The notes below the pieces were generated by a model, which was given only the letters and a program-made list of their open reading frames with translations, did no database searches and was not told where the DNA came from. A stretch of DNA of 64,000 nt from Bradyrhizobium sp. 132 (GTDB lineage Bacteria > Pseudomonadota > Alphaproteobacteria > Rhizobiales > Xanthobacteraceae): the NCBI RefSeq assembly GCF_023074185.1, contig NZ_JADPKY010000131.1, positions 1 through 64,000 on the forward strand, read 5' to 3'. Position 1 is the stretch's first letter. Each line of letters begins with the position of its first letter. The position numbers and the translations under genes are program-made. Below are positions 18,359-27,100 of the stretch, in pieces.

Positions 18359-20821
18359 TCAGAACGTCACCCGCATCCCCGCATAGAACGCACGCGGCCG
18401 TGCCGGGCTGAGCGAGCGCGGGTCAGTGAACTCGGCGCCGCCATTGGTGAAGTTGGGCAGCGCTTCCCTGTCGAAGAAGGTGCCGAGCGTCGAGTAGCGA
18501 TTGTCGAAAATGTTGGCTACGCGACCATAGATCTGGAGGTTCTTGGTAACTTGGTAGGAGGTGTTGAGATTGAACACGGCGTAAGATGGCAGCTTCGGAA
18601 ACTGGTTGGACTCGTCGCCGACGAAATACTGGCTCGAGACGAAGAGCGCGTCACCCCCGACCTTCCAGACATCGGTCACGGAATATTCGACGCTGGCCTT
18701 AAGGAGATGGCGCGGCAGGCGCGGAATCTGGTTACCCGGCAGGACCTGGATGTTGCCGTCGCCGTCGGCAAACGGGCTCTCCGAGCCAAGCTGCAGCGCA
18801 TCGAGAAAGCGTGCATCGAGGAACGCATAGCTCGCCTGGAACTGAAGCACGTTCGACTTCAGGCTCACCTCGGCTTCGATACCCTGCCTGCGTGTCCGGC
18901 CGACGTTCTGGAAGAAGCCAAAGCCCGTCAACCCCGGAACTGGCGTCGCGAGGATGTCGTCGTAGTTGGTCGCGCGGTAGGCACCGATTTTCCAACCGAG
19001 CGATCCGATGTTCAATTCCTTTGTGCCGCGGAAACCCGCTTCGAACGTCTTGGATACGACTTGCTGAAGTGGGGGATCAGCGATCAGGAACTGCCCGATG
19101 ATGCACGGCCTTGCCGGATCGGCGCAGCCGAGTTCGAGTGGCGTCGGCACCCGGTTGGCTTCGGAATAGCCTGCATAGGCGGTCACTTCGGACGTGATCT
19201 TGTAGGTGCCGCCGATGATCGGATTGAACCGATCATAATTGTGATCGCCATTGAGCGCGGTGCCAAGCTGGTCCATCAGCGAGATATGGGCCGCATTGAA
19301 CCGCCCGCCTGCCGTGACCGCAAACCGATCGTCCACATTGAACGTGTCGAGCGCATAGAGTCCCTGGTATTGGTTGACGGTGCGAAGCGACACGGGGCCG
19401 ACCGACGTCGGGGCGCCGGACGGACCGAGGAATATCCCGCTGCCGGTGACGACATAGTTCGTGCCTGTCGTTCCCAAGTCGGCGCTACCGTTGAAGCGCG
19501 TGCTGCTGACATCATAACTTGCGCCGATCACGAGGCGGTTCTCATGACCGAACAGCTGATCGCTGTTGGTCGCCTGCCCGGATACGCCAAAGGTGGTCGA
19601 TCTCGTGCTGGTGCGATCGACCTCGCTGAGTACGGCGCCCGGCGTAAAGGGATTGGCGAGCTGAACGCCATTCAGGCCAAAAGCCGGGACCGTATCATCG
19701 CCAAAGCACAGGAGGGTTGGATCAGCACAAGACTGGGCGTCGGTGGGGTTTCCGTCCACAGTGTTCTGTTTGAAGCCCCGCAAATGCGCCGTGCCCTCAA
19801 AGGTCCAGGTCGGCGTCGCCTCCACCTTGGCGGTCAGGTTGAGATAGCCGACCTTGTTGGAAATGGTCTGCGGCGTTGTATAGGTCGCGCCCCAATATTG
19901 CTGGAGCAATTCGGCCGGAACGGTGCTGGGTCCCGCCAGGGAATTGTTGGCGACGCCCATGTTGAGGTGAAATTCGTTGCCTTCAAAGCGATAGCCGACA
20001 TCGCCATAGAAGCGCCGGACGTCCGATGACGAGAAATTGCGGAAGCCGGTGTCATGGATGCCTTCGAGTGCTCCGTAGACTGCCCAGTTGTTGTCGACCT
20101 GCTTGCCCCATTGTGCAGAGCCCTGGATGCGGCCGAACGAGCCGCCCATGACGTCGATCTCGGCACCTTGATAGTTGAAGCCGTTCTTCATCTGCAGATC
20201 GATGGCGCCGCCGAGCGCATTGAGGCCGAACGCGGGGTTGTTGGTCACGACCAGCGCCGATCGGATCGCAACCGTCGGAATCAGATCCCAATTGACCGTG
20301 TCGGAAAACGCCTCGTTAATGCGCACGCCGTTCTGGTAAACGGCGAGGCCCTGCGGCGTGCCGGCCAGAGGTGAAGCGACGAAGCCGCGAAACTGCACAT
20401 CGGGCTGGAATGGATTACCGGTCACTTCGTTGATGCTGACACCAGGCACATACTGCTGCAGGGCGTCGGCGATATTCGGCGAGCGGGTGCGCCTGATCTG
20501 GTTTGCATCGACCGCGTTGATGCTGGCTGGAATCTTGTCGACTTCGATGCTGCCGCCGGCTCCGGGCGACGTCGGGTAGACGTAAATGCGGGTCCTGGGG
20601 CTGGCGGATGACGGCGCTCCGATGCGCGCGACCGGGCGTGGTGGCGCACTGCGCCTCACAGTCGGCGGCGGTGGCGCCGTGATCTCGACCGCGGGCAGGT
20701 TCTGGACGTTGGTCTCCTCGTCCTGCGCAGCACCCGCAGGGATCGCGAAAACCAGCCCCGACATCAGCCCCGTCGACACCGAGGCCATCCACAAACGACG
20801 CATGCTACTCAGCTTGCCCAT
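18359..20821 (-). CDS. TonB-dependent outer-membrane receptor (candidate lanthanide-chelate receptor)
   Basis: An 820-residue outer-membrane receptor. The start at 20821 gives a signal peptide ending near residue 31. A Pro-rich linker follows, then a plug domain (about residues 95-220) with the usual Val-Pro-Gly-Val-Ser-Ile-Asn and Gly-Leu-Asn-Ala-Leu-Gly-Gly-Ala-Ile stretches, and a 22-strand-type barrel ending in Val-Thr-Phe with the terminal aromatic residue. An Ala-Val-Glu-Ile-Thr-Ala stretch near residue 45 may be the TonB box. The substrate is not readable from sequence. Its place beside a two-component system and a lut-like ABC locus makes it a candidate for LutH, the receptor for chelated lanthanide. 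A terminator at 20952-20970 separates it from the kinase gene, so it has its own promoter. Confidence 0.88.
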   Translation of the reverse strand: MGKLSSMRRLWMASVSTGLMSGLVFAIPAGAAQDEETNVQNLPAVEITAPPPPTVRRSAPPRPVARIGAPSSASPRTRIYVYPTSPGAGGSIEVDKIPASINAVDANQIRRTRSPNIADALQQYVPGVSINEVTGNPFQPDVQFRGFVASPLAGTPQGLAVYQNGVRINEAFSDTVNWDLIPTVAIRSALVVTNNPAFGLNALGGAIDLQMKNGFNYQGAEIDVMGGSFGRIQGSAQWGKQVDNNWAVYGALEGIHDTGFRNFSSSDVRRFYGDVGYRFEGNEFHLNMGVANNSLAGPSTVPAELLQQYWGATYTTPQTISNKVGYLNLTAKVEATPTWTFEGTAHLRGFKQNTVDGNPTDAQSCADPTLLCFGDDTVPAFGLNGVQLANPFTPGAVLSEVDRTSTRSTTFGVSGQATNSDQLFGHENRLVIGASYDVSSTRFNGSADLGTTGTNYVVTGSGIFLGPSGAPTSVGPVSLRTVNQYQGLYALDTFNVDDRFAVTAGGRFNAAHISLMDQLGTALNGDHNYDRFNPIIGGTYKITSEVTAYAGYSEANRVPTPLELGCADPARPCIIGQFLIADPPLQQVVSKTFEAGFRGTKELNIGSLGWKIGAYRATNYDDILATPVPGLTGFGFFQNVGRTRRQGIEAEVSLKSNVLQFQASYAFLDARFLDALQLGSESPFADGDGNIQVLPGNQIPRLPRHLLKASVEYSVTDVWKVGGDALFVSSQYFVGDESNQFPKLPSYAVFNLNTSYQVTKNLQIYGRVANIFDNRYSTLGTFFDREALPNFTNGGAEFTDPRSLSPARPRAFYAGMRVTF

Positions 20822-20951
20822 CCCTGCCGTCCCATCCGTGACCACCGGCTGTTTTGATTTTCGCCGTTTGGTTGAGACGAGTGTAATCGGCGGCCGTTGG
20901 CGCGCCAGCCACAAAAGGTCGGGCGACATTCGCACCCGTTTTCCCGACAAA

Positions 20952-20970
20952 ATCGGGAATTTTTCCCGAT
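20952..20970 (-). terminator. Rho-independent terminator after the sensor kinase
   Basis: On the minus strand an ATCGGGAA stem with an AAA loop is followed by TTTTG. A third copy of the half-stem at 20941-20947 allows an alternative hairpin. Confidence 0.7.
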
Positions 20971-20984
20971 TGTATCTGGCGCGA

Positions 20985-22343
20985 TCACGCCGCCGCCGTC
21001 GGAACCAGCGCCTCCACGGTCAGACCGCCATCGCCGGAGACGACGTTGAGCGTGCCGCCCAGCGCCAGTATCCGCTCGCGCATCCCGACCAGGCCGAAGC
21101 CGAGCTTATGGCCCGGCTCCATGCCGCGGCCATTGTCGCTGACCCGCACCCGGGCGCAGCCACGGCCATCGGCCGCCGCCTGCTCCGCCGGCTCGATGAG
21201 GACATTGACCGAGGTCGCGCCGGCGTGGCGGAACACGTTGGTGAGCGCCTCCTGCACGATGCGGTAGATCGTGAGGTCGGCGGTCTCCCCCGTGACGCCA
21301 AGCGCCGGCGAGATCACGGTCTCGATGGCGACATCGGGATGCGACTCCCGCCACAGCCGCGACAGCGATTCCAGCGCCTGGCGCAGGCCGAGCTCGGCAA
21401 GTCCGACGGGCCGGAGCCGCTCCAGCACGCGGCGATTGAACTGCTGAAGCGCGTTGATCTGCTCCATCATCGCGCTGCCGTGTTTTCGCACGGCCTCCGC
21501 ACTCGGCGCGCGCCCGTCCGCCTGCTTTGCCAGCGCGCTCGCATGTGCGCGCAGCGAGAACAGATATGGCCCGAACTCGTCATGGAGCTCGCGCGCGATC
21601 TCCTTGCGCTCGACGTCCTGGAGCGACACCGCTCGCTCGGCGAGGCGCCGCTTGTCCTCGACGGCCTCGCTGAGCGTTGCCGCAAGATGGTTGAGCTTGG
21701 TGCAGATCGCGGCGAGCTCCGGTGCGCCGCCCGGCGTGACGCGCGCCTGATAGCGCCCGTCTTCGAGCTCGGCCATCACATCCGCCAGGGACTGGAGCGG
21801 CGCCAGGGCGCGGCCGACCACATTCATCATCACCAGGAACAGCGCGAGCGCGATCCCCGAGCCGACCTCGAGCTGGGTCACGATGGCGTCCCAGATCTCG
21901 GCGATCTCGTCGTCGGGATGCGAGGTGATCAGCAGCGAGCCCGGCTTACCGTGGATCGAGACGGGCACGCTCACCGCGGTCTGCTCGGGATGAACCAGGC
22001 CGACGAACCAGGCCGGCGGCCCGCGCGTGTCGTCATCGGCGTCGGCCCGGGGCTGCGTCAGCGGCTTGCCGCTTTCGTCCCGAAGCGCGATGCTGACATG
22101 GCGCAGGCGGCTGAGGTCGCGCGCGATCTGATTCAGCCTGGTGTCCGGATCGGGCGCCTCGTTGAGATCGGCAACGATCATCCCGATGAATTCGCGCGCG
22201 AGCCGGATCACGCTCTGGTCCTCGGCCTGCACGCGCGGCCCGGCTTCCGCGACCTGCCGGCCGATATTGACGGCGAGCCCCAGTGCCAGCAGCAGCGCCA
22301 GCAGCAGATTGATGCGCCCGCGCAAGGATAGATTTTGCCACAT
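20985..22343 (-). CDS. Sensor histidine kinase, FlhS/MoxY-like
   Basis: A 452-residue membrane sensor kinase. It has an N-terminal helix (about residues 9-28), a periplasmic sensor (about 30-155), a second helix (about 158-178), a HAMP linker (about 180-235), and a HisKA_3 dimerisation helix with phospho-acceptor H254 in Ala-Arg-Glu-Leu-His-Asp-Glu. The C-terminal HATPase_c carries Asp-Asn-Gly-Arg-Gly-Met and Gly-Leu-Val-Gly-Met-Arg-Glu-Arg. It is divergent from its partner regulator at 22488, and formaldehyde hydrolase follows that regulator. In Paracoccus, FlhSR, a pair of the same architecture, controls methanol and formaldehyde genes. By analogy this pair probably regulates the island. 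The ligand is unknown. Confidence 0.92.
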   Translation of the reverse strand: MWQNLSLRGRINLLLALLLALGLAVNIGRQVAEAGPRVQAEDQSVIRLAREFIGMIVADLNEAPDPDTRLNQIARDLSRLRHVSIALRDESGKPLTQPRADADDDTRGPPAWFVGLVHPEQTAVSVPVSIHGKPGSLLITSHPDDEIAEIWDAIVTQLEVGSGIALALFLVMMNVVGRALAPLQSLADVMAELEDGRYQARVTPGGAPELAAICTKLNHLAATLSEAVEDKRRLAERAVSLQDVERKEIARELHDEFGPYLFSLRAHASALAKQADGRAPSAEAVRKHGSAMMEQINALQQFNRRVLERLRPVGLAELGLRQALESLSRLWRESHPDVAIETVISPALGVTGETADLTIYRIVQEALTNVFRHAGATSVNVLIEPAEQAAADGRGCARVRVSDNGRGMEPGHKLGFGLVGMRERILALGGTLNVVSGDGGLTVEALVPTAAA

Positions 22344-22487
22344 TGGTGTCGCCCGTGCCCCCGCGAAGGTTGGCCTGCGCCTGTCCGATGACGTTGACAG
22401 AGGCGAAGCGCCCGATATCTAATCGAAAGCGTACAGCAATCCCGGCCGGGCGCGAAACAGGCCAAGACGCTGTCGCGAGGAACGCCT
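22344..22487. promoter_or_regulatory. Divergent promoter region of the two-component genes
   Basis: 144 bp between the kinase (minus) and regulator (plus) start codons, expected to hold both promoters. No specific operator was recognised by eye. Confidence 0.55.
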
Positions 22488-23108
22488 ATGCGCATTTTGA
22501 TCGTCGACGATCATCCCATCGTCGCCTCCGGCTGCCGTGCCGTGCTAGCCGACGAGGGCGAGATCGAGATTTTGGAGGCCGCCGACGCCGAAGACGGCGA
22601 GTGCGTCTTCATCGTCGAGCGCCCCGACCTCTCCATCATCGACATCAACCTGCCGACCGTGTCCGGCTTCGAGCTCGCGCGCCGCATCCTCGAGCGCGCG
22701 CCCGAGGCCCGAATCATCATGTTCAGCATGAACGACGACCCTGCCTTTGCCGCGCGCGCGATCGAGTGCGGCGCCAAGGGCTACGTCTCCAAGACCGGCG
22801 ACCCCGACGATCTCGTCGAGGCGATCCGCACCGTCGGCAGCGGCGGCACCTATCTGCCGAGCGCGATCGCGCGCAGCATCGCCTTTGCGGGACCCGCGCT
22901 GGCGCAAAGCCCGCTGTCGAAGCTCAACGCGCGCGAGATGGAGATTTTGCGGCTGCTCAGCGCCGGAAAGAGCCTGTCCGAGATCGCCTGGCTGGTGCAG
23001 TCGTCCTACAAGACTGTTGCCAACACCTCGTCCATCATGCGCCAGAAGCTTGGGGTGAAGACCTCGGTCGAGCTGGTGCGGCTGGCGATCGACAGCGGCG
23101 TGGCCTGA
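22488..23108 (+). CDS. LuxR-type response regulator, FlhR-like
   Basis: A 206-residue response regulator of the NarL/FixJ type. The receiver domain has acidic Asp-Asp at 7-8, phospho-acceptor D52 (Ile-Ile-Asp-Ile-Asn-Leu-Pro) and the conserved Lys in Val-Ser-Lys near residue 101. The C-terminal LuxR helix-turn-helix spans residues 140-200. A GCGAGG ribosome binding site precedes the ATG. It is paired with the divergent kinase and lies about 70 bp upstream of fghA. A role as transcription factor for the methanol/formaldehyde genes is likely by analogy with FlhR. Confidence 0.92.
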   Translation: MRILIVDDHPIVASGCRAVLADEGEIEILEAADAEDGECVFIVERPDLSIIDINLPTVSGFELARRILERAPEARIIMFSMNDDPAFAARAIECGAKGYVSKTGDPDDLVEAIRTVGSGGTYLPSAIARSIAFAGPALAQSPLSKLNAREMEILRLLSAGKSLSEIAWLVQSSYKTVANTSSIMRQKLGVKTSVELVRLAIDSGVA

Positions 23109-23177
23109 CGGCCGCCACGAATTCGGTCACACAAGCATTGCAATCCTGATGTGGTTTGACGCCACGGAGCTAACGGC

Positions 23178-24023
23178 ATGACGATTCAGACTGTCTCGAC
23201 CAATACTTCCTATGGCGGCGTGCAAGGCGTGTACCGCCATGCGAGCCAGGCGACCGGAACCGATATGACGTTCTCGGTCTATGTTCCCCCGCATGCGGCT
23301 GGCGCCAAGCTGCCCGTGGTTTGGTATCTCTCCGGCCTCACCTGCACACATGCCAACGTCACCGAGAAGGGCGAATTCCGCAAAGCCTGCGCCGAGCTCG
23401 GCCTGATCTTCGTCGCGCCCGACACCAGCCCGCGCGGGCCCGACGTGCCGGGCGATGCCAACAATGCCTATGATTTCGGCCTGGGCGCCGGCTTCTATGT
23501 CGACGCGACGGAAGCGCCGTTTTCACGCAACTATCGCATGTGGAGCTACGTCACCGACGAACTGCCAAAACTCGTGGCGGAGAATTTTCCGGTCGATGCC
23601 AAGCGCCAATCGGTGATGGGCCATTCGATGGGTGGCCACGGCGCGCTGACGGTCGCGCTGCGCAACCCGCACCGTTTTCGCGCGGCCAGCGCCTTCGCCC
23701 CGATCGTGGCGCCGTCGCTTGTGCCCTGGGGCATCAAGGCGCTGACCGGCTATCTCGGTCCCAACAAGGACGCCTGGCGCAGCCACGACACGGTGGCGCT
23801 GATCGAGGACGGCGCGAAGTTTTCGGGCTTTCTGGTCGACGTCGGCGAGGCCGATAACTTTTTGAAGGAGCAGCTTCGTCCCGAATTGCTGCAGGCGGCC
23901 TGTGCCAAGGCCAACATCCCGCTGACGCTGCGGCGGCAGGCGGGCTACGACCACAGCTATTATTTCATCTCGACCTTCATGGGCGATCATCTGCACTGGC
24001 ATGCGGAAAGATTGAAGGGATGA
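23178..24023 (+). CDS. fghA: S-formylglutathione hydrolase
   Basis: A 281-residue serine hydrolase that splits S-formylglutathione to formate and glutathione, the last step of glutathione-dependent formaldehyde oxidation in the cytoplasm. It has the esterase D fold with nucleophile S150 in Gly-His-Ser-Met-Gly-Gly, acid D226 and base H259, in line with the human ESD triad. The length is normal for the family. A GGAG lies about 8 bases before the ATG. The other two enzymes of the route are at 48789 and 49933. Its separate position beside the regulator pair resembles the Paracoccus flh arrangement. Confidence 0.96.
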   Translation: MTIQTVSTNTSYGGVQGVYRHASQATGTDMTFSVYVPPHAAGAKLPVVWYLSGLTCTHANVTEKGEFRKACAELGLIFVAPDTSPRGPDVPGDANNAYDFGLGAGFYVDATEAPFSRNYRMWSYVTDELPKLVAENFPVDAKRQSVMGHSMGGHGALTVALRNPHRFRAASAFAPIVAPSLVPWGIKALTGYLGPNKDAWRSHDTVALIEDGAKFSGFLVDVGEADNFLKEQLRPELLQAACAKANIPLTLRRQAGYDHSYYFISTFMGDHLHWHAERLKG

Positions 24024-24128
24024 TGGCTTCTTTCCTTCTCCCCTTCTTGTGAGAGAAGCGAAGCGCCGGACGAGTGGTTGTGTCCGCGCGTTCAATGAGA
24101 ATTGGACTCGCGGAGAGAAGTTCCCTCC

Positions 24129-24629
24129 TTACGGCTTGCCGTAATTCGGTGCCAGCAAGCGGTTGCGGATCAAATAGCTCATCGTGCGCGTCCAGGATTC
24201 ATCCGTGTTGCCACGCATGTCGGCGCTGGCGGCCGTGATCATGGTGCCGGTCTTCACGTCGCGCAGGTAGATGTTCAGATTGATGATCAGGTTCGAGACC
24301 TTCTGCACCATGCCGGTGATCTCCAGGTCAGCACCGAGCTGCCCGGCAAGCTTGAGGTCGCAGCCGCCGCAGGCCTGCAGATTGGCATGACGGGCGGCGT
24401 CCCTGATCGGCGCGATATCGAGCATCTGGAACCTGCCTGACTCCGTCAGTTCCTTGCGCAACTGCTCGCCGATGAGCAGGAGCCGCGCCTCCTCCGGCTT
24501 GGAGCCGTAGAACTCGCCGGGCAGGCTGGTGTCGATCAACTCGAAGTCGAACACCGCGAGTTTTGGCGGATCGGCAAACGCGACCGACGTCGTCAACAGC
24601 AAGGCAGCGAAACATATCAGTGCTCGCAT
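24129..24629 (-). CDS. Exported DUF3280-type protein
   Basis: A 166-residue periplasmic protein. The start at 24629 gives a clean signal peptide (Met-Arg-Ala-Leu-Ile-Cys-Phe-Ala, cleavage after Ala-Phe-Ala). The mature part begins with a Phe-Asp-Phe-Glu-Leu strand, has a Cys-Gly-Gly-Cys pair near residue 88, and a C-terminal beta-rich stretch. It matches the DUF3280 style of proteins found near PQQ/methanol clusters. It is divergent from the substrate-binding protein at 24757, so the two likely share a regulatory region. Function is unknown, and a lipoprotein-like adaptor is possible. Confidence 0.75.
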   Translation of the reverse strand: MRALICFAALLLTTSVAFADPPKLAVFDFELIDTSLPGEFYGSKPEEARLLLIGEQLRKELTESGRFQMLDIAPIRDAARHANLQACGGCDLKLAGQLGADLEITGMVQKVSNLIINLNIYLRDVKTGTMITAASADMRGNTDESWTRTMSYLIRNRLLAPNYGKP

Positions 24630-24756
24630 GATCGTGATTTCGGTCCTCGTGCACGCGGGGCGAAATGCGGGGTTGCATGCCCTGACAAATCGGTCATGCT
24701 TTAGCAGAGACAATTCTCCACCGGCGGTCAAGCCGGGGAGAACATCTGGAGGAAAC
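24630..24756. promoter_or_regulatory. Divergent region, DUF3280 gene / ABC substrate-binding gene
   Basis: 127 bp between divergent starts, expected to carry the promoter of the ABC operon. No clear box was identified. Confidence 0.45.
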
Positions 24757-25938
24757 ATGATCCGATGGTTGGTCGGCCTGATCGGCCTGGGTCTTGCTGC
24801 GACGAGCGCGCTCGCCGCCGACCCTGTCATGATCGGCGTCGGCTATCTCGGCGTCGCCGGCACCAGATCGACGCTGTCGCTGGTCGAGCAGCCCGCGGAG
24901 AATGACGGCGTCGCGGGCGCGCGCCTCGCCATCGAGGACAACAACACCACCGGCAAATTCCTCAACCAGCGATTTGTGCTGGAGGAGCGCCGGATCAAGG
25001 AGGGCGAGGATGCCGTGCAGGCCGCGACCGATCTCGCTGCACGCAACGGCTTCATTATCGCCGACCTGCCGGCGGATGCGCTGCTGAAAGTCTCAGACGC
25101 CTTGCGCGACCGCGGCACGCTGCTGTTCAATGCCGGGGCGATCGACGAGCGTCTGCGCGAGGCCGATTGCCGTGCCAACGTCATCCACACCGCACCGACA
25201 CGCGCGATGCTGGCCGATGCGCTCGGCCAGTATCTGGTGTGGAAGCAGTGGAAGCGCTGGCTGCTCGTGGTCGGCTCGCATGACGAGGACAAGCTGTTCG
25301 CCGACGCGCTGAGGCGCACGGCCACGCGGTTCGGTGCCAAGATCGTGCAGGAGCGCAGTTTCGAAGACAAAGGCGGCGCGCGCCGCACGGACTCAGGCGT
25401 GACGCTGATCCAGCGCCAGATGCCGGTGTTCACGCAACAGGCACCGGCTTACGACGTGCTGGTCGCCGCCGACGAGAGCGAGGTGTTCGGCGCGTACCTG
25501 CCCTATCGCACCTGGGATCCCCGCCCGGTCGCGGGCTCGGCCGGCCTCGTGCCGCGGAGCTGGGACGCATCGCAGGACCAGTGGGGCGCGATCCAGATGC
25601 AGAACCGCTTCGTCAAGCTGAACGCGCGGAGGATGACTGCGCTCGACATGCAGGTCTGGACCGCGGTGCGCATGATCGGCGAGGCCACCTCGCGCACCAA
25701 TTCCGGCGACGTCAAGAAGGTCACCGACTTCATCAAGGGCCCGGACTTTTCGGTTGCTGCCTTCAAGGGCACAAAGCTGACCCTGCGCGACTGGAACCTG
25801 CAGCTGCGCCAGCCGATCCTGCTGGTCGACGGCCGCATGGTGGTGTCGGTGTCGCCGCAGGAAGGTTTTCTGCACCAGGTCTCTGAGCTCGACACGCTCG
25901 GCTACGACCGCCCGGAGAGCAAATGCAAATTGAAGTGA
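24757..25938 (+). CDS. PQQ-cluster ABC transporter substrate-binding protein (LutA-like)
   Basis: A 393-residue periplasmic binding protein of the branched-chain amino-acid type fold, from a subfamily tied to PQQ alcohol dehydrogenase systems. The start at 24757 follows a GGAGG ribosome binding site. The long in-frame extension to 24529 overlaps the divergent gene and is rejected. A signal peptide (residues 1-21) is followed by two Rossmann-like lobes. It is the first gene of an operon with the beta-propeller, ATPase, permease and an exported protein. In Methylorubrum such genes form the lut lanthanide transport system. Calling this LutA is inference from order and family. Confidence 0.88.
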   Translation: MIRWLVGLIGLGLAATSALAADPVMIGVGYLGVAGTRSTLSLVEQPAENDGVAGARLAIEDNNTTGKFLNQRFVLEERRIKEGEDAVQAATDLAARNGFIIADLPADALLKVSDALRDRGTLLFNAGAIDERLREADCRANVIHTAPTRAMLADALGQYLVWKQWKRWLLVVGSHDEDKLFADALRRTATRFGAKIVQERSFEDKGGARRTDSGVTLIQRQMPVFTQQAPAYDVLVAADESEVFGAYLPYRTWDPRPVAGSAGLVPRSWDASQDQWGAIQMQNRFVKLNARRMTALDMQVWTAVRMIGEATSRTNSGDVKKVTDFIKGPDFSVAAFKGTKLTLRDWNLQLRQPILLVDGRMVVSVSPQEGFLHQVSELDTLGYDRPESKCKLK

Positions 25939-25981
25939 GCATTGTGAGATGAGTTCGAGCTGCGACTACAACGACGCTGCG

Positions 25982-26112
25982 CTCCCTCCCCCGCTCGCGG
26001 GGGAGGGTTGGGGAGAGGGTGTCTCCGCGAGCGATAACCTCCTAGAGGAGAGAACCCTCACCCGCATCGCATCTATCGATGCGATGCGACCTCCCCCGCA
26101 AGCCGGGGAGGT
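25982..26112. repeat. Cluster of REP-like hairpins before the beta-propeller start
   Basis: Three hairpins lie end to end: stems at 25984-25993/25998-26007, at 26064-26072/26079-26087, and at 26089-26096/26105-26112. The composition is that of Bradyrhizobium-type palindromic repeats. The cluster runs right up to, and touches, the likely start codon of the next gene. Confidence 0.8.
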
Positions 26113-27100
26113 GAAACCAACCCGCAGCGGAATACTGCGCTTGTGGCGTGTGGGATTGCTGTCCGGGCTGGCGCTGGCGGCAGCGCCGGCGCATGCGTTC
26201 ATCGCCTATGTCTCGAACGAGAAGAGCAACACGGTGTCGGTGATCGACACCGACAGCTGGACGGTCACCAAGACCATCAAGGTCGGCCAGCGCCCGCGCG
26301 GCATCGACTTCACGCGCGACGGCAAGTTCGTGATGGTCGCGGTCGGCGACGACGACACCATCCAGATGATCGACGCGAAGACGCAAGCCGTGGTGGACAG
26401 CCTGCCCTCCGGACCCGACCCCGAATTGTTCGCCCAGGATGCCGCCGGCAAGATCCTCTATGTCGCCAACGAGAACGACAACACGGTGACCGTGATCGAC
26501 CTCGAGAAGCGCGCCCGCCTTGGCGACATCCAGGTTGGCGTCGAGCCCGAGGGCATGACCATCAGCCCGGACGGCAAGACGCTGATCAACACGTCCGAGA
26601 CGACCAACATGGCGCACTTCATCGACACCTCATCGCGCCAGATCGTCGCGAATGTATTGGTGGACGCGCGGCCGCGCTTTGCCGAATTCAAGCACGACGC
26701 TTCCGAATTGTGGGTGTCCTCGGAGATCGGCGGCACCGTGTCGATCATCGACCCCAGAAGGCACGAGGTGACCGGCAAGGTCAATTTCGAGATCCCGGGG
26801 TTGAGGAAGGAGGCCATCCAGCCCGTCGGCATCGGCATGACCAAGGACGACAAGACCGCCTTCATCGCGCTCGGTCCCGCCAACCGCGTCGCCGTGGTCG
26901 ATACCGCCACGCGCAAGGTGACGAAATATCTGCTGGTCGGACAGCGGGTCTGGCATATGGCGTTCACGCCGGACGAGAAATATCTGCTCACCACCAACGG
27001 CGTGTCGAACGACGTCTCCGTCATCGACGTCGCCGCGCAAAAGGTGATCAAGACCATTCAGGTGGGCGAACTGCCCTGGGGCATCACGATCGCGCGATGA
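26111..27100 (+). CDS. PQQ-associated YVTN beta-propeller protein
   Basis: About 329 residues with a signal peptide (hydrophobic Gly/Leu/Ala core then Ala-His-Ala) and seven YVTN-type repeats, each of the form Tyr-Val-Ala-Asn-Glu ... Val-Ile-Asp (first near 26211). The propeller family is linked to PQQ-dependent catabolism and likely acts in the periplasm. The start is uncertain. GTG at 26111 keeps a full signal peptide, with TTG 26141 and GTG 26150 as alternatives. An ATG at 25949 would place repeat DNA inside the protein and is rejected. The stop overlaps the ATPase start by 4 bp (ATGA). Confidence 0.8.
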   Translation: MKPTRSGILRLWRVGLLSGLALAAAPAHAFIAYVSNEKSNTVSVIDTDSWTVTKTIKVGQRPRGIDFTRDGKFVMVAVGDDDTIQMIDAKTQAVVDSLPSGPDPELFAQDAAGKILYVANENDNTVTVIDLEKRARLGDIQVGVEPEGMTISPDGKTLINTSETTNMAHFIDTSSRQIVANVLVDARPRFAEFKHDASELWVSSEIGGTVSIIDPRRHEVTGKVNFEIPGLRKEAIQPVGIGMTKDDKTAFIALGPANRVAVVDTATRKVTKYLLVGQRVWHMAFTPDEKYLLTTNGVSNDVSVIDVAAQKVIKTIQVGELPWGITIAR

